This document shows positions 26,405 through 34,805 of a stretch of DNA of 64,000 bases, piece after piece. Within the stretch, counting starts at the first letter, position 1. The number at the start of each line of letters is the position of its first letter. Source of the stretch: CAVPXC01 sp963709505 (GTDB lineage: Bacteria > Chloroflexota > Anaerolineae > JAAEKA01). Made by a program: the position numbers and the translations under genes. The stretch covers positions 124,001 to 188,000 of the forward strand of contig CAVPXC010000029.1 in assembly GCA_963709505.1 (NCBI GenBank). The letters run 5' to 3'. The notes under the pieces were generated by a model. That model saw only the letters and a list, made by a program, of their open reading frames with translations, was not told the origin of the DNA and made no database searches.

Positions 26405-28279
26405 ATGAAAATCCTCACTGTTTCCGAAATGGTTCGCATCGAAAAAGCCTCAGATGCAGCCGGCCACTCCTACGAAGCGATGATGGAGCTGGCCGGCCGG
26501 GCGGTAGCGGCGGCAACATTGCGCCACATGGAGCCATGGGATACTGCCGGCGGCGTGCTGGTGCTGGTCGGGCCGGGTAACAACGGTGGCGACGGCCTCG
26601 TGGCCGCGCGCGTCCTGCATCAATGGGCGCCCGAGCGGCCCATCACCGTCTATTGCTGGAAGCGCACGCCGGAGGGTGACTCCAACTATGCGGCCGTGCA
26701 CCGCCTCAAGCTGCCCATCGTGCACCAACAGGACGACCCGGATTTCGCCGAGCTGATCGAGCTGGCGGCCGGCGCTGACGTCGTCGTCGATGCGTTGTTG
26801 GGTACGGGCGTATCCCGGCCGATTGACGGCGTATTGGCCGAACTGTTAGCCGCAGTACGACAGGGGTGCCAGCTGCGAAGCAACGAGGATGCAGACGACG
26901 AGGCAGATGACGAGGCCGCGGAGCCGCAGGACGCAAGGGTAGCGGCTTTGGCCTTGACGCCGGTGGGCGATTTTGACTTCCTTCGCCTCCCGCCGGTAGG
27001 TCCAGCGCACCTGCCGCAGATCGTCGCTGTGGACTGCCCGAGTGGGCTGAACTGCGACACCGGCGTGCTCGATCCGGCCGCGCTGCGCGCCGATCTGACC
27101 GTCACCTTTGCCAATCCCAAAGTGGGTCATTTCGTTGCCGGTGGCCCGGCGGCCTGCGGCCGGCTGGAGGTGGCCGATATCGGCACAGATCCCGAGCTGG
27201 CGGCGGACGTTTCGGTGCAGCTGGCGACGCCCCATTTGACGAAGAGTCTGTTGCCAGCGCGACCAGCCGATGCGCATAAGGGCACGTTTGGCAAAGCGAT
27301 GGTCGTAGCCGGCTCGGTCAACTATACCGGCGCTGCGACCCTGGCCGGCGCGGCCGCGTATCGTGTCGGCGCGGGGCTGGTGACTTTGGGGGTGATCCCG
27401 TCGCTGCATCCGATCCTGGCCGCTGGCCTTGTGGAGAGCACCTGGCTGTTGTTGCCCGAACAACTGGGCGTGGTCAGCCCCGAAGCGGCCAAGGTGTTGG
27501 TCGAAGCCCTGGACGGCTACGCAGCGCTGCTGGTAGGTCCCGGCTTGACTCAGGAAAAGGAGGCGGTGCAGTTCGTTCAGCGCCTGTTCGACGTCGGTGA
27601 GCGACGAAAGTCAGCCGTGGGCTTCCTGGCCGGACGCGTGGACGAGCCGAAGGCTGAGGGCAAGATCGAAGGCAATGAAGAAGGTGCAGGATCTCCGGCG
27701 GCCAAGACGGCTAGTCTCGACGCGCCGGCGGTCGGGTTCCTGGCCAAACGCCGGCCGACAAGCGCAAAAATCGGGGGCGATGCCCTTCAGCGTATTTCGT
27801 TGGTGGTCGATGCCGACGCGCTCAACGCGTTGGCGCAGAGCGAGCACGGAGTTGAGCATCTGCCGGCGAATGCCATCCTTACTCCGCATCCCGGCGAGAT
27901 GGCGCGCTTGTGCGGTTGTTCGACCCAAGAGGTGCGGGCGGACCGGCTGGGACTGGCACAGCGCAAGGCAGCCGAGTGGAACGTAGTGGTCCTGCTCAAA
28001 GGCGCCTACACCGTCGTGGCCGCGCCCGATGGCCGGGTGGTGGTGCTGCCTTTTGCCAACCCGGCCCTGGCTACCGCCGGCAGCGGCGACGTGTTGGCCG
28101 GCGCGATCGTCGGTTGCCTGGCTCAGGGCGTGGCGCCGTTTGATGCGGCTGTGCTCGGGGGCTATCTTCACGGGCTGGCCGGCGAGCTGGCGCGCGCTGA
28201 GATTGGCGATGCCGGCGTGGTCGCAGGCGACTTGCTGGGGCGCTTACCCGGCGCGATCAGGCAGCTTCGGTCAGCTTGA
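26405..28279 (+). CDS. nnr: Bifunctional NAD(P)H-hydrate epimerase/dehydratase
   Basis: Repairs damaged NAD(P)HX. The N-terminal YjeF_N epimerase domain shows GPGNNGGDGLVAARVL and VVDALLGTG, then VDCPSGLNCDTG. The C-terminal ADP-dependent dehydratase has KGTFGKAMVVAGSVNYTGAA, LTPHPGEMARL and GSGDVLAGAIVGCLAQG, the ribokinase-like nucleotide site. At 624 residues it is over 100 longer than E. coli Nnr. The extra length lies in two hydrophilic insertions: an acidic one near residues 158-180 (EDADDEADDEAAEP) in the epimerase domain, and one near 400-450 in the dehydratase containing the repeated tract AVGFLAGR / AVGFLAKR. The second contains repeated DNA and may be of repeat origin. The ATG at 26405 is preferred over one ten codons earlier that lies in the AT-rich repeat. 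Confidence 0.93.
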   Translation: MKILTVSEMVRIEKASDAAGHSYEAMMELAGRAVAAATLRHMEPWDTAGGVLVLVGPGNNGGDGLVAARVLHQWAPERPITVYCWKRTPEGDSNYAAVHRLKLPIVHQQDDPDFAELIELAAGADVVVDALLGTGVSRPIDGVLAELLAAVRQGCQLRSNEDADDEADDEAAEPQDARVAALALTPVGDFDFLRLPPVGPAHLPQIVAVDCPSGLNCDTGVLDPAALRADLTVTFANPKVGHFVAGGPAACGRLEVADIGTDPELAADVSVQLATPHLTKSLLPARPADAHKGTFGKAMVVAGSVNYTGAATLAGAAAYRVGAGLVTLGVIPSLHPILAAGLVESTWLLLPEQLGVVSPEAAKVLVEALDGYAALLVGPGLTQEKEAVQFVQRLFDVGERRKSAVGFLAGRVDEPKAEGKIEGNEEGAGSPAAKTASLDAPAVGFLAKRRPTSAKIGGDALQRISLVVDADALNALAQSEHGVEHLPANAILTPHPGEMARLCGCSTQEVRADRLGLAQRKAAEWNVVVLLKGAYTVVAAPDGRVVVLPFANPALATAGSGDVLAGAIVGCLAQGVAPFDAAVLGGYLHGLAGELARAEIGDAGVVAGDLLGRLPGAIRQLRSA

Positions 28280-28303
28280 ATTTGAATATCCCCCCTCCAG
28301 TTG

Positions 28304-28588
28304 TCAATCTTCGGTATCAAGAAACTCCAGCGCGTCCTCGATGTGCTCGAAGCGATGCATGCGACCCGCCTCAATGTCCGCCTCTGCTTCGCGCTCTCCT
28401 GCCTGCCATTGCTCCGTTTGAAAATAGGCCTGCGACTGGTCGATCAGCGTCTTTCGAATCATGTGTAGCGAGCCATCAGGTTCCACAGTGACCTCCAGAA
28501 TATCTCCCTCTCTTAGGTTAGCCAGGCGTCTGATAGCAGCAGGCAATGTAATGCGCACGCTGCTCCTGATCTGTAAGAGAGTTGTCAT
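28304..28588 (-). CDS. AbrB/MazE-type DNA-binding protein
   Basis: Small protein of 94 residues. MTTLLQIRSSVRITLPAAIR and RLANLREGDILEVTVEPDG form the swapped-hairpin AbrB/SpoVT fold found in MazE-type antitoxins and transition-state regulators. The C-terminal half (QAYFQTEQWQAGEREAEADI, EAGRMHRFEHIEDALEFLD) is acidic and resembles the toxin-wrapping tails of antitoxins. No partner toxin is coded next to it: upstream is a palindrome pair and downstream is the convergent nnr gene. It could be an orphan antitoxin or a regulator. A GTG five codons upstream would add MSGEL. Confidence 0.8.
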   Translation of the reverse strand: MTTLLQIRSSVRITLPAAIRRLANLREGDILEVTVEPDGSLHMIRKTLIDQSQAYFQTEQWQAGEREAEADIEAGRMHRFEHIEDALEFLDTED

Positions 28589-28619
28589 GAGTTCACCACT
28601 CACGAACTAGCATGATCTA

Positions 28620-28705
28620 GATTGGACCTTTCTCGGAAGAAAGGTCCAATCTGCGGCATGAACATCGCGACTAGATTGGACCTTTCTTCCGAGAAAGGTC
28701 CAATC
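28620..28705. repeat. Pair of 32-bp palindromes in opposite orientation
   Basis: Copies at 28620-28651 and 28674-28705 with the same GATTGGACCTTT arms as at 20.2 kb. Centres are CTCGGAAG then CTTCCGAG. Start-to-start distance is 54 bases. The pair lies between two divergent genes. Confidence 0.92.
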
Positions 28706-28823
28706 TGCGGTTTAAACGTGATGCATGATATCCAGCATGCTACGCAATGGCGATTCTACCGGGCTTCGAGTTACCTGTCAAGGTCGCTTTGCCGAACCTC
28801 GCACCCTGCGGTACAATCTCCGC

Positions 28824-30353
28824 ATGTCGTCGAGTGTTCCACGTAGTAGCTCCGGTATTCTAACAGCGCTGCGCGTTTTTTGTCTGATCCTGATCGGTCT
28901 GCAGCTGGCAGCACCTCGGATGGCCGAGGAGACGGCCTGGGGCCTGTGGCCCGCCACCTATCAGTCGCCAGTCTGGCGTTGGTTGGTGGCGGTGATTGTG
29001 GCGTCGACGCTGGTTCCGCCCGTGGCGGAGGCAATCATCGACGGCTTGCGCACGCTGATGGACCGGCTTTACCGCTTTGTCGTCGCAAGATTCCCCGCAG
29101 CAAGCACCAGCCGGTCCCGTAACGTCGCTTTCCTGGTCATAGCACTGCTGTCCTTGATCCCCTTCTCGCTCTTTCGGATCGTCCACACCCGCTGGGGCGA
29201 TGCGTATCTGCTGGTCAACGGCATCTCCTATCCCGATCCGGCCTTGCGCTTGACTGCCACCTGGCAGGCGCCGCTGGACGTGTGGCTACACGCAAGGCTC
29301 TGGCAGGCAGGCCACGCGCTGTTCGGCTGGGCAGACGCCTGGCCGGTGTATCGCCTACTCAGCCCGCTGGCTGGGGCGGTTTTCGTATACGCCCTGCTGC
29401 GCCTGGCCGACAGCTCGGGCCACAGTCGCACTGAAAAGCTACTCATCGTCGGCCTGATGGGCGCGCTCGGCACCATGCAGCTTTTCTTTGGCTATGCCGA
29501 GAACTACAGCCTGGCTGCGGCTGGCGTGCTGGTTTTTCTCTGGCTGGCGCTGGAGTCCCTTGCCGGCCGCCGCGCGCTCTGGCAGCCGGCGCTGGCGATT
29601 GCAGTCACCAACGGCTTGCATCCGTCGACCATCGTACTGGATCCGGCGCTGCTCTACGTGGCTTGGGTGTGGGGACGGGGTAGACAAGGAGGCAAGGAAA
29701 CAAGTAGACAAGGAAACAAGGAGACAAGGAAACAGGGCCGGGGCGCCAGGGGGTGGTGGCCTGTGATTTGGCAGGTGGCGTTGCCGATGCTGGCGGTGGC
29801 AGGTGTTGTCGTTGTGCTGATGGAGGCCAGCGGGCATGGGCTAGCAACCTTGCTGACCACCGATAGGCCGGGCGGCAGCGATGCGCATTGGTTCGTGCCG
29901 CTGACTGCGGTCAGCACCCGTTGGGAGCACTACACGATGTTCTCCTGGCCCCACCTGCGCGATTGGCTCAACGAACAAGTGCTGACCGCGCCGGTCACAC
30001 TGGGCGGGCTGGTCATTATTGGCCTGGCGCTGCTCAACCAGCGGCGAACCGCCGGCAAAGCGGGCCAGGCGGCAGCAAGCAACGTCCCCTCGGAGCTGGT
30101 GTTCTTGCTTCTGTGCACCGCTCTGTACTGGCTGTTCACCTGGGTGTGGAACCCGGATTATGGCGGCCAACGCGACTGGGACCTGTTCAGCCTGGCAGCG
30201 ATTCCCAGCACGTTGCTGTTTGCCCGCCTTCTGCCCAGAGCCTTGCCTGACCCGGGTCAACTTGCCCAGGCCGGCTTGATGCTCATCGCCGTCAGCGCCA
30301 TGCACACAATGGCGTGGATCTATCAGAATACGGTGCCGTGGGAGTGGGCCTAA
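28824..30353 (+). CDS. Polytopic membrane protein of unknown function
   Basis: Predicted 509-residue protein with roughly ten transmembrane helices, from ATG 28824. The first large outer loop contains HTRWGDAYLLVNGISYPDP, and a later one GYAENYSLAAAG and NPDYGGQRDWDLFSLAA. Acidic residues in an early periplasmic loop recall GT-C glycosyltransferases, but the DD or ED signature is not clear, so no activity is assigned. The loop near residues 290-310 is GRQGGKETSRQGNKETRKQG, entirely made of ACAAGGAAACAAGG-type tandem DNA words, so part of this loop is repeat-derived. Frame intact. Confidence 0.65.
   Translation: MSSSVPRSSSGILTALRVFCLILIGLQLAAPRMAEETAWGLWPATYQSPVWRWLVAVIVASTLVPPVAEAIIDGLRTLMDRLYRFVVARFPAASTSRSRNVAFLVIALLSLIPFSLFRIVHTRWGDAYLLVNGISYPDPALRLTATWQAPLDVWLHARLWQAGHALFGWADAWPVYRLLSPLAGAVFVYALLRLADSSGHSRTEKLLIVGLMGALGTMQLFFGYAENYSLAAAGVLVFLWLALESLAGRRALWQPALAIAVTNGLHPSTIVLDPALLYVAWVWGRGRQGGKETSRQGNKETRKQGRGARGWWPVIWQVALPMLAVAGVVVVLMEASGHGLATLLTTDRPGGSDAHWFVPLTAVSTRWEHYTMFSWPHLRDWLNEQVLTAPVTLGGLVIIGLALLNQRRTAGKAGQAAASNVPSELVFLLLCTALYWLFTWVWNPDYGGQRDWDLFSLAAIPSTLLFARLLPRALPDPGQLAQAGLMLIAVSAMHTMAWIYQNTVPWEWA
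29686..29738. repeat. AGACAAGGAAACAAGGAGAC tandem words inside a coding region
   Basis: Six or more GACAAGGMRRCAAGG words in tandem, translated in frame as a basic, Gly/Lys-rich loop of the membrane protein. A short complementary arm is not obvious. Confidence 0.75.
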
Positions 30354-30386
30354 TTGACAATTGTCAATTGCCAATTGTCAATTGAT
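30354..30386. repeat. TTGACAATTGTCAATTGCCA inverted repeats
   Basis: Overlapping TTGACAATTGTCAATTG palindromes in the gap after the membrane protein; same word family as 26362-26404. Confidence 0.75.
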
Positions 30387-30414
30387 AATTCCGACGTTCG
30401 GAAAGGAGAACAAG

Positions 30415-31596
30415 ATGCCTGAAATCGCCGACATCCAAAAAGTGCTTCGCCAGTCTGACCTGGATGGCTGGTTGTTGTTTGACTTTCGCGGCTCGAACCC
30501 GATCGCCGTGAGCATTGCCGGGTTGCCGGCCGACGCAGTGTTTAGCCGGCGTTGGGCCTACTGGATCCCGGCGGAAGGCGAGCCGCAGTGGTTGGTGCAC
30601 GCCATTGAGATCGCACCCTTCCGCGACCGGCCCAATCCGCCGCGCACCTACGTTCGATGGCAGACTCTAGAGAGCGAGCTGCGGGCGATGATGGGCGATG
30701 CCCGGCGCATCGCCATGGAGTACTCGCCCGGCTGCGCTATTCCCTACGTCAGCCGGGTCGATGCTGGTACGATTGAGATGGTGCGCGGTTTAGGTGTGGA
30801 GATCGTCAGCTCGGCCGACCTGGTACAGATTGCCGAGGCGCGTTGGACGCCGGAGCAGCTCGAAGGACACCGTCGGGCTGCGGCCGCGCTGCTCCACATC
30901 AAGGACGAGACCTTCGACTACGTCGCGTTTGCTCTGCGCTCCGGCGCCGCACTCACCGAGTACAGCGTGCAGCAGTGGATGATGCAGCGCATCGAGGAGG
31001 CTGGACTTGTGGTCGATCACGCGCCGCTGGTGGCGGTCAACGCGCACAGCGCCGATCCGCATTACATCCCGACCGCGCAACACCACGCCGCGATCGAGCC
31101 TGGTGACTTCCTGTTGCTGGACTTGTGGGCCAAGGGACAGGAGCCTGATGCGGTCTATGCAGACATCACCTGGGTCGCTCTCTGCACCGATCAGGTGCCT
31201 GAGCGATATCAGCACGTATGCGACATCGTGGCACGCGCGCGCGATGCAGCCGTGACCTACATTGAGCAGGAGTTTGCCGCCGGCCGGCCGGTACTCGGCT
31301 GTGATGTGGACGATGCCTGCCGCGCCGTGATCGAGCAGGCTGGCTATGGACAGTACTTTTTCCACCGCACCGGACATTCGTTGGGCACGTCAGGGCACGG
31401 CAATGGCGCCAACATGGACAACCTCGAGACCAACGACACCCGGCGTCTGTTGCCCGGCACCGCCTTCACCATCGAGCCCGGCATCTACCTCCCGGGTGAC
31501 TTCGGCGTGCGCCTCGAAATTGACCTGACTGTGCATGAGAACGGTGTCGAGATCACGACGCTGCCGTTGCAGCATAGGATTATTGCCTTGTTATGA
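30415..31596 (+). CDS. M24-family metallopeptidase (Xaa-Pro aminopeptidase-like)
   Basis: Predicted 393-residue cytoplasmic protein, ATG 30415 with GAAAGGAG nine bases upstream. The N-terminal creatinase-like domain begins MPEIADIQKVLRQSDLDGWL. The C-terminal pita-bread domain shows DLWAKGQEPDAVYADITW, supplying the metal-binding Asp residues, HRTGHSLGTSGHGNG with the His ligand, AFTIEPGIYLPGDFGVRLEI with the first Glu, and the second Glu in the last segment. All five ligands of a dinuclear metal site appear present. M24B enzymes cleave Xaa-Pro dipeptides or N-terminal residues before proline. Substrate not predictable. Frame intact. Confidence 0.87.
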   Translation: MPEIADIQKVLRQSDLDGWLLFDFRGSNPIAVSIAGLPADAVFSRRWAYWIPAEGEPQWLVHAIEIAPFRDRPNPPRTYVRWQTLESELRAMMGDARRIAMEYSPGCAIPYVSRVDAGTIEMVRGLGVEIVSSADLVQIAEARWTPEQLEGHRRAAAALLHIKDETFDYVAFALRSGAALTEYSVQQWMMQRIEEAGLVVDHAPLVAVNAHSADPHYIPTAQHHAAIEPGDFLLLDLWAKGQEPDAVYADITWVALCTDQVPERYQHVCDIVARARDAAVTYIEQEFAAGRPVLGCDVDDACRAVIEQAGYGQYFFHRTGHSLGTSGHGNGANMDNLETNDTRRLLPGTAFTIEPGIYLPGDFGVRLEIDLTVHENGVEITTLPLQHRIIALL

Positions 31597-31598
31597 AC

Positions 31599-31698
31599 GG
31601 TGTCAGGTGTCAGAGTTTCAAGTGTCATGCGGCGGAGGTCAGGAATTCGCACCCCGACACTTGACACTCCGACACCTGACACTCCGACACTTCCCCAC
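31599..31698. repeat. GTGTCAGGTGTCAGAG / CACTTGACACTCCGACACCT word palindrome
   Basis: GTGTCAGGTGTCAG words at left and GACACTTGACACTCCGACAC at right can pair around a short loop. It fills the gap before the CCG-domain protein. Confidence 0.8.
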
Positions 31699-31704
31699 TC
31701 CCTC

Positions 31705-32454
31705 ATGCCTACAACTACCCCTCCTACTACCGTCGCCCTCTTCGTCACCTGCCTGGTCGATTTGTTTCGGCCTGAAGTGGGCGAGGCGACGGTTGCCTTG
31801 CTGGAACGACAAGGGGTCCGCGTCGTTTTTCCGATGGCGCAGACCTGCTGTGGTGCGCCGGCCTATCATTCCGGTTGGCGGGATGAGGCGATCGCGCTTG
31901 CGCGGCGCTGGATCGAGATCTTTGAGCCGTATGAGGTTGTCGTCTCACCCTCTCCTGTGTGCGTGGCGGTGGTGAGGGAGGCCTACTCGCAGTTGTTGGC
32001 CGATGATCCGGCCTGGCAGCGCCGCGCCGAGCTCGTTGCAGGCCGCACCTACGAGTTGACGGAGTTCATGGTGGATGTGTTGGGCGTAATCGACCTTGAG
32101 GCCTCTTTCCGAGGCAAGATCACCTACCAGCCGGCCTGCCAGCAGATGCGGATTCTCCACACCGATGCTCATGCTCGATCGTTGCTGACCGCAGTCCAAG
32201 ACGCCGAGCACGTAGCGCTGACGGACGCCGAGGCCTGCTGTGGTTTCGGCGGTTTGTTCGCCGTGCAGATGCCACAAATCTCCGGTGCTATGGGTGAGCG
32301 CAAGGCGAGGGCCATCGAGGCAAGTGGAGCGGACCTGGTGGTCACCGGCGAGACCGGCTGCCTGCTGCAGATGGCCGGTTTGCTGAGCCGTCGCGGCAGC
32401 GCTTGCCGGTCCGTTCACCTGGCGGAGTTGTTGGCGGGCAAAGTGGCTGATTGA
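31705..32454 (+). CDS. CCG-domain iron-sulfur protein (LutA/GlcF-like)
   Basis: Predicted 249-residue protein with two cysteine-rich CCG domains: TCCGAPAYHSG near residue 40 and ACCGFGGLFAVQMPQISG near residue 180. Such domains, as in LutA/LldE, heterodisulfide reductase subunit B and glycolate oxidase subunits, bind non-cubane or 2Fe-2S-type clusters and work in lactate or glycolate oxidation. Here the usual YHxxCHxxR segment reads YQPACQQMRIL, so the His residues are replaced, and no LutB or LutC gene lies nearby. The role in lactate use is therefore only a suggestion. A longer frame from 31600 crosses the word repeat; the ATG at 31705 gives the normal family start. Confidence 0.82.
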   Translation: MPTTTPPTTVALFVTCLVDLFRPEVGEATVALLERQGVRVVFPMAQTCCGAPAYHSGWRDEAIALARRWIEIFEPYEVVVSPSPVCVAVVREAYSQLLADDPAWQRRAELVAGRTYELTEFMVDVLGVIDLEASFRGKITYQPACQQMRILHTDAHARSLLTAVQDAEHVALTDAEACCGFGGLFAVQMPQISGAMGERKARAIEASGADLVVTGETGCLLQMAGLLSRRGSACRSVHLAELLAGKVAD

Positions 32455-32483
32455 CCCGTTCAGTGCCCTCTTAGTTGAAAACT

Positions 32484-32565
32484 GTGAGTGTCATCCTGAG
32501 GCTCGGCGAAGGATCTCGACTTCGAAGGGCCGAGATCCTTCGCCGAGCCTCAGGATGACACTCAC
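32484..32565. repeat. Long palindrome with GTCATCCTGAGGCTCGGCGA arm
   Basis: Near-perfect 82-bp palindrome; the right arm has TCGCCGAGCCTCAGGATGAC. Elements with this GTCATCCTGAG...GAAGGATCTC wording are, from general knowledge, scattered through many bacterial genomes. No T-run follows. Confidence 0.85.
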
Positions 32566-32652
32566 AAGTCACAAGTTCTTGCATAACACAGCATTCAGCA
32601 TAACAAGGGTTTTTGTGATACAAAGACCACACAACAGAAGAACTAGCCTGCC

Positions 32653-33048
32653 ATGACTTCTTTGTCTCACCAAACCAATCATTTCTGGGAAATCGTCGAT
32701 CAGTTGGTTGCGACGAGCGAGATCGTTATCGACCGGCCCAAAGGGTCAGCGCATCCGCGCTTTCCCGAACTCATCTATCCGCTGGACTACGGATACCTGG
32801 CCGGCACCCAATCGGGCGACGGCTGCGGGATCGACGTTTGGCTTGGCGTCGATCGCAGCCGCGGCGTTACGGCGATGGCCTGTACGGCGGACGCTATGAA
32901 ACGAGATGCCGAGCTCAAGATACTGCTGGGATGCACGAAAAGCGAGATCGAGACGATCCAGGCGTTCCTGAATTCCGGCGGACAAGGTTGTATCGTGCTT
33001 CGACGCGAGCGAGACAAGGAAAACGACACATGGATGACAACAATTTGA
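32653..33048 (+). CDS. Inorganic pyrophosphatase-like protein
   Basis: Predicted 131-residue protein of the soluble family I pyrophosphatase fold in a short form. RPKGSAHPRFPELIYPLDYG matches the region after the first catalytic Glu, with the conserved YPLDYGYL. In canonical enzymes the metal site DGDPLDV follows; here it reads DGCGIDV, so one of the three Asp ligands is Cys. The C-terminal catalytic region is also reduced. It may hydrolyse a different phosphoanhydride or be inactive. Its last 19 bases overlap the start of argJ in another frame, implying translational coupling. Confidence 0.75.
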   Translation: MTSLSHQTNHFWEIVDQLVATSEIVIDRPKGSAHPRFPELIYPLDYGYLAGTQSGDGCGIDVWLGVDRSRGVTAMACTADAMKRDAELKILLGCTKSEIETIQAFLNSGGQGCIVLRRERDKENDTWMTTI

Positions 33049-34253
33049 GAGTTTCGATCAACGGTTTTCGCTTCGCCGGTGTATCCTGTGGGATCAAACC
33101 CAAGACGGCGGCCTACGGTGGACGGGCGTTGGATCTGGCGCTGATCGTCAGCGATCAACCATGCAGCGTTGCGGGTGTTTTCACTCAGAACCGCTTCCCG
33201 GCGGCGCCGGTGCTGTACGATAAAGGGGCTATTCAGGCCAATCCGGCCGGTATTCGGGCAGTGGTAATCAACTCCGGCAACGCCAACGCCTGCACCGGCG
33301 CACAAGGCGAGGTCGATGCTTTACGTATGGTCGAAGTGGTAGAGCGCGCGCTCGGCCTGGCAGCCGGCACGGCCCTGGTCATGTCCACCGGCATCATTGG
33401 TGTGGCCCTGCCCATGGACGAGATCGAGGCTGGGATCGGCGAGGCGGCTGTCCAGGCTCGCTCGACGACCGGCCAAAGCAGAGAAGGACAGATGTTGGCA
33501 GCCCAGGCCATCATGACCACCGACACCCAGCCCAAGCTCGCCATGCAGCGCGTCGGGAGTGCGACGATACTCGGCTTGGCCAAGGGTGCGGCGATGATCC
33601 ATCCAAACATGGCGACGATGCTGGCGGCGGTGGTGACCGATGCGGCTGTCGAGCCAGCCGTGCTGCGCGAAGTGCTTCTTCGCTCAGTGGACCGCAGCTT
33701 CAATGCCATCACCGTGGACGGCGATACCAGCACCAACGATACGGTGCTCGTGTTGGCCAACGGCCTGGCCGGGCCGGTCGATGCCGGCGCCTTCGAAGCC
33801 GCGCTCACGGTTGTGTGCCAGGACTTGGCGCAGCAGATCGTGCGCGACGCCGAGGGCGGCACCAAGTTCGTGGCCGTGCGGGTCACGGGCGCGGCCAGCG
33901 AAGACGAGGCGAGGCAGGTGGCCAAGATCATCGCCACCTCGGTGCTGGTCAAGACCGCGGTGTACGGCGGCGATCCCAACTGGGGACGTGTATTGGCGGC
34001 GGCAGGCCGCAGCGGAGTTGAGCTGGATCCGGCGATGGCTGCGCTATGGTTTGCCGGCGACGGTGGGCGCGAGTTTCAGGTAGTAGCCGGCGGCACGCCG
34101 CTGGCCTACGACGAAGCCGAGGCCGCGCGCATTTTCGCTTGCCGCGATCTGACCATCCATCTCGACCTCGGCGCAGGAGATATGGCGGCGACGGTCTGGA
34201 CGAGCGACCTGACGCACGAGTACGTGACACTCAACGCGCACTATCGAACATGA
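33030..34253 (+). CDS. argJ: Glutamate N-acetyltransferase/amino-acid acetyltransferase (ArgJ)
   Basis: Predicted 407-residue enzyme that transfers acetyl from N-acetylornithine to glutamate (and possibly makes acetylglutamate from acetyl-CoA) in cyclic arginine biosynthesis. KGAAMIHPNMATMLAAVV includes Thr196, where the precursor cleaves itself and which becomes the nucleophile of the beta chain. GGTKFVAVRVTGA, TSVLVKTAVYGGDPNWGR and the C-terminal ending LNAHYRT are diagnostic. The ATG at 33030 gives the standard N-terminus and overlaps the pyrophosphatase-like gene by 19 bases. argH is coded 6.5 kb downstream beyond the restriction-modification island. Frame intact. Confidence 0.95.
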   Translation: MDDNNLRVSINGFRFAGVSCGIKPKTAAYGGRALDLALIVSDQPCSVAGVFTQNRFPAAPVLYDKGAIQANPAGIRAVVINSGNANACTGAQGEVDALRMVEVVERALGLAAGTALVMSTGIIGVALPMDEIEAGIGEAAVQARSTTGQSREGQMLAAQAIMTTDTQPKLAMQRVGSATILGLAKGAAMIHPNMATMLAAVVTDAAVEPAVLREVLLRSVDRSFNAITVDGDTSTNDTVLVLANGLAGPVDAGAFEAALTVVCQDLAQQIVRDAEGGTKFVAVRVTGAASEDEARQVAKIIATSVLVKTAVYGGDPNWGRVLAAAGRSGVELDPAMAALWFAGDGGREFQVVAGGTPLAYDEAEAARIFACRDLTIHLDLGAGDMAATVWTSDLTHEYVTLNAHYRT

Positions 34254-34347
34254 TCTTAGTGCAGTCGCGCCGACGAAGAGTATGAGCTAAGCCGAATCTC
34301 TGGTAGAATTGTGCTGGGTGGAGACAGCCCGAAAGGTGGGGTGGAGT

Positions 34348-34800
34348 ATGCGACACGTTGTGGAAGTGGATCAGAGTATCAAAATCGAGGATAGCGGTTC
34401 TACCGTTTTGGCTTTTGCCGACGGGATTGCGCATGCAATTGAAGTTTCCGCCAATGTGAAGCTAGCGGCGTTGCAGGTGTTGTATGACCAGGGTCGCAAA
34501 CCCGGCACTGCCCATCGGCTGGTGTTTGCAGCCTGTCTCTTTTTGCTGCTTGAAAACCATTTGACTCAACTCGAACGAGTGGTGATTGACACGGAGTACA
34601 TGGGGCATGAGGCGGATATTCGGGCCTTCCTGCTCCGCTACATCTGGCGCAAAGTGCCCGAATTTGAACCTTGGCGGATCGAGTTTACGCAAATTGGCAA
34701 GAAATCCCCAGCACACCACAAAGCAGAATTGGTCCGACTGCGAAAGGACACCAACTACCGGAGAGTGAGTTTATCAGACTTGCTGGCACTGTTGGAATAA
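34348..34800 (+). CDS. Conserved hypothetical protein
   Basis: Predicted 150-residue soluble protein from ATG 34348 with GGTGGGGTGGAG upstream. The first 35 residues form probable beta strands (HVVEVDQSIKIEDSGSTVLA); the middle is helical (RLVFAACLFLLLENHLTQLE); VVIDTEYMGHEADIRAFLLR then reads like a strand ending in two acidic residues followed by a helix, as in RNase H-like or PIN-like folds. That resemblance is weak, and I do not recognise the family. It follows argJ by 95 bases and precedes a candidate structured RNA on the opposite strand. An earlier start at 34309 adds MCWVETARKVGWS, less likely. Confidence 0.55.
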   Translation: MRHVVEVDQSIKIEDSGSTVLAFADGIAHAIEVSANVKLAALQVLYDQGRKPGTAHRLVFAACLFLLLENHLTQLERVVIDTEYMGHEADIRAFLLRYIWRKVPEFEPWRIEFTQIGKKSPAHHKAELVRLRKDTNYRRVSLSDLLALLE

Positions 34801-34805
34801 AAGAA

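Noticed and set aside
26850..26930. Acidic insertion in nnr as another palindrome
   Set aside because: The bases encode an Asp/Glu-rich loop but show no clear inverted repeat, so it was kept as a protein insertion only.
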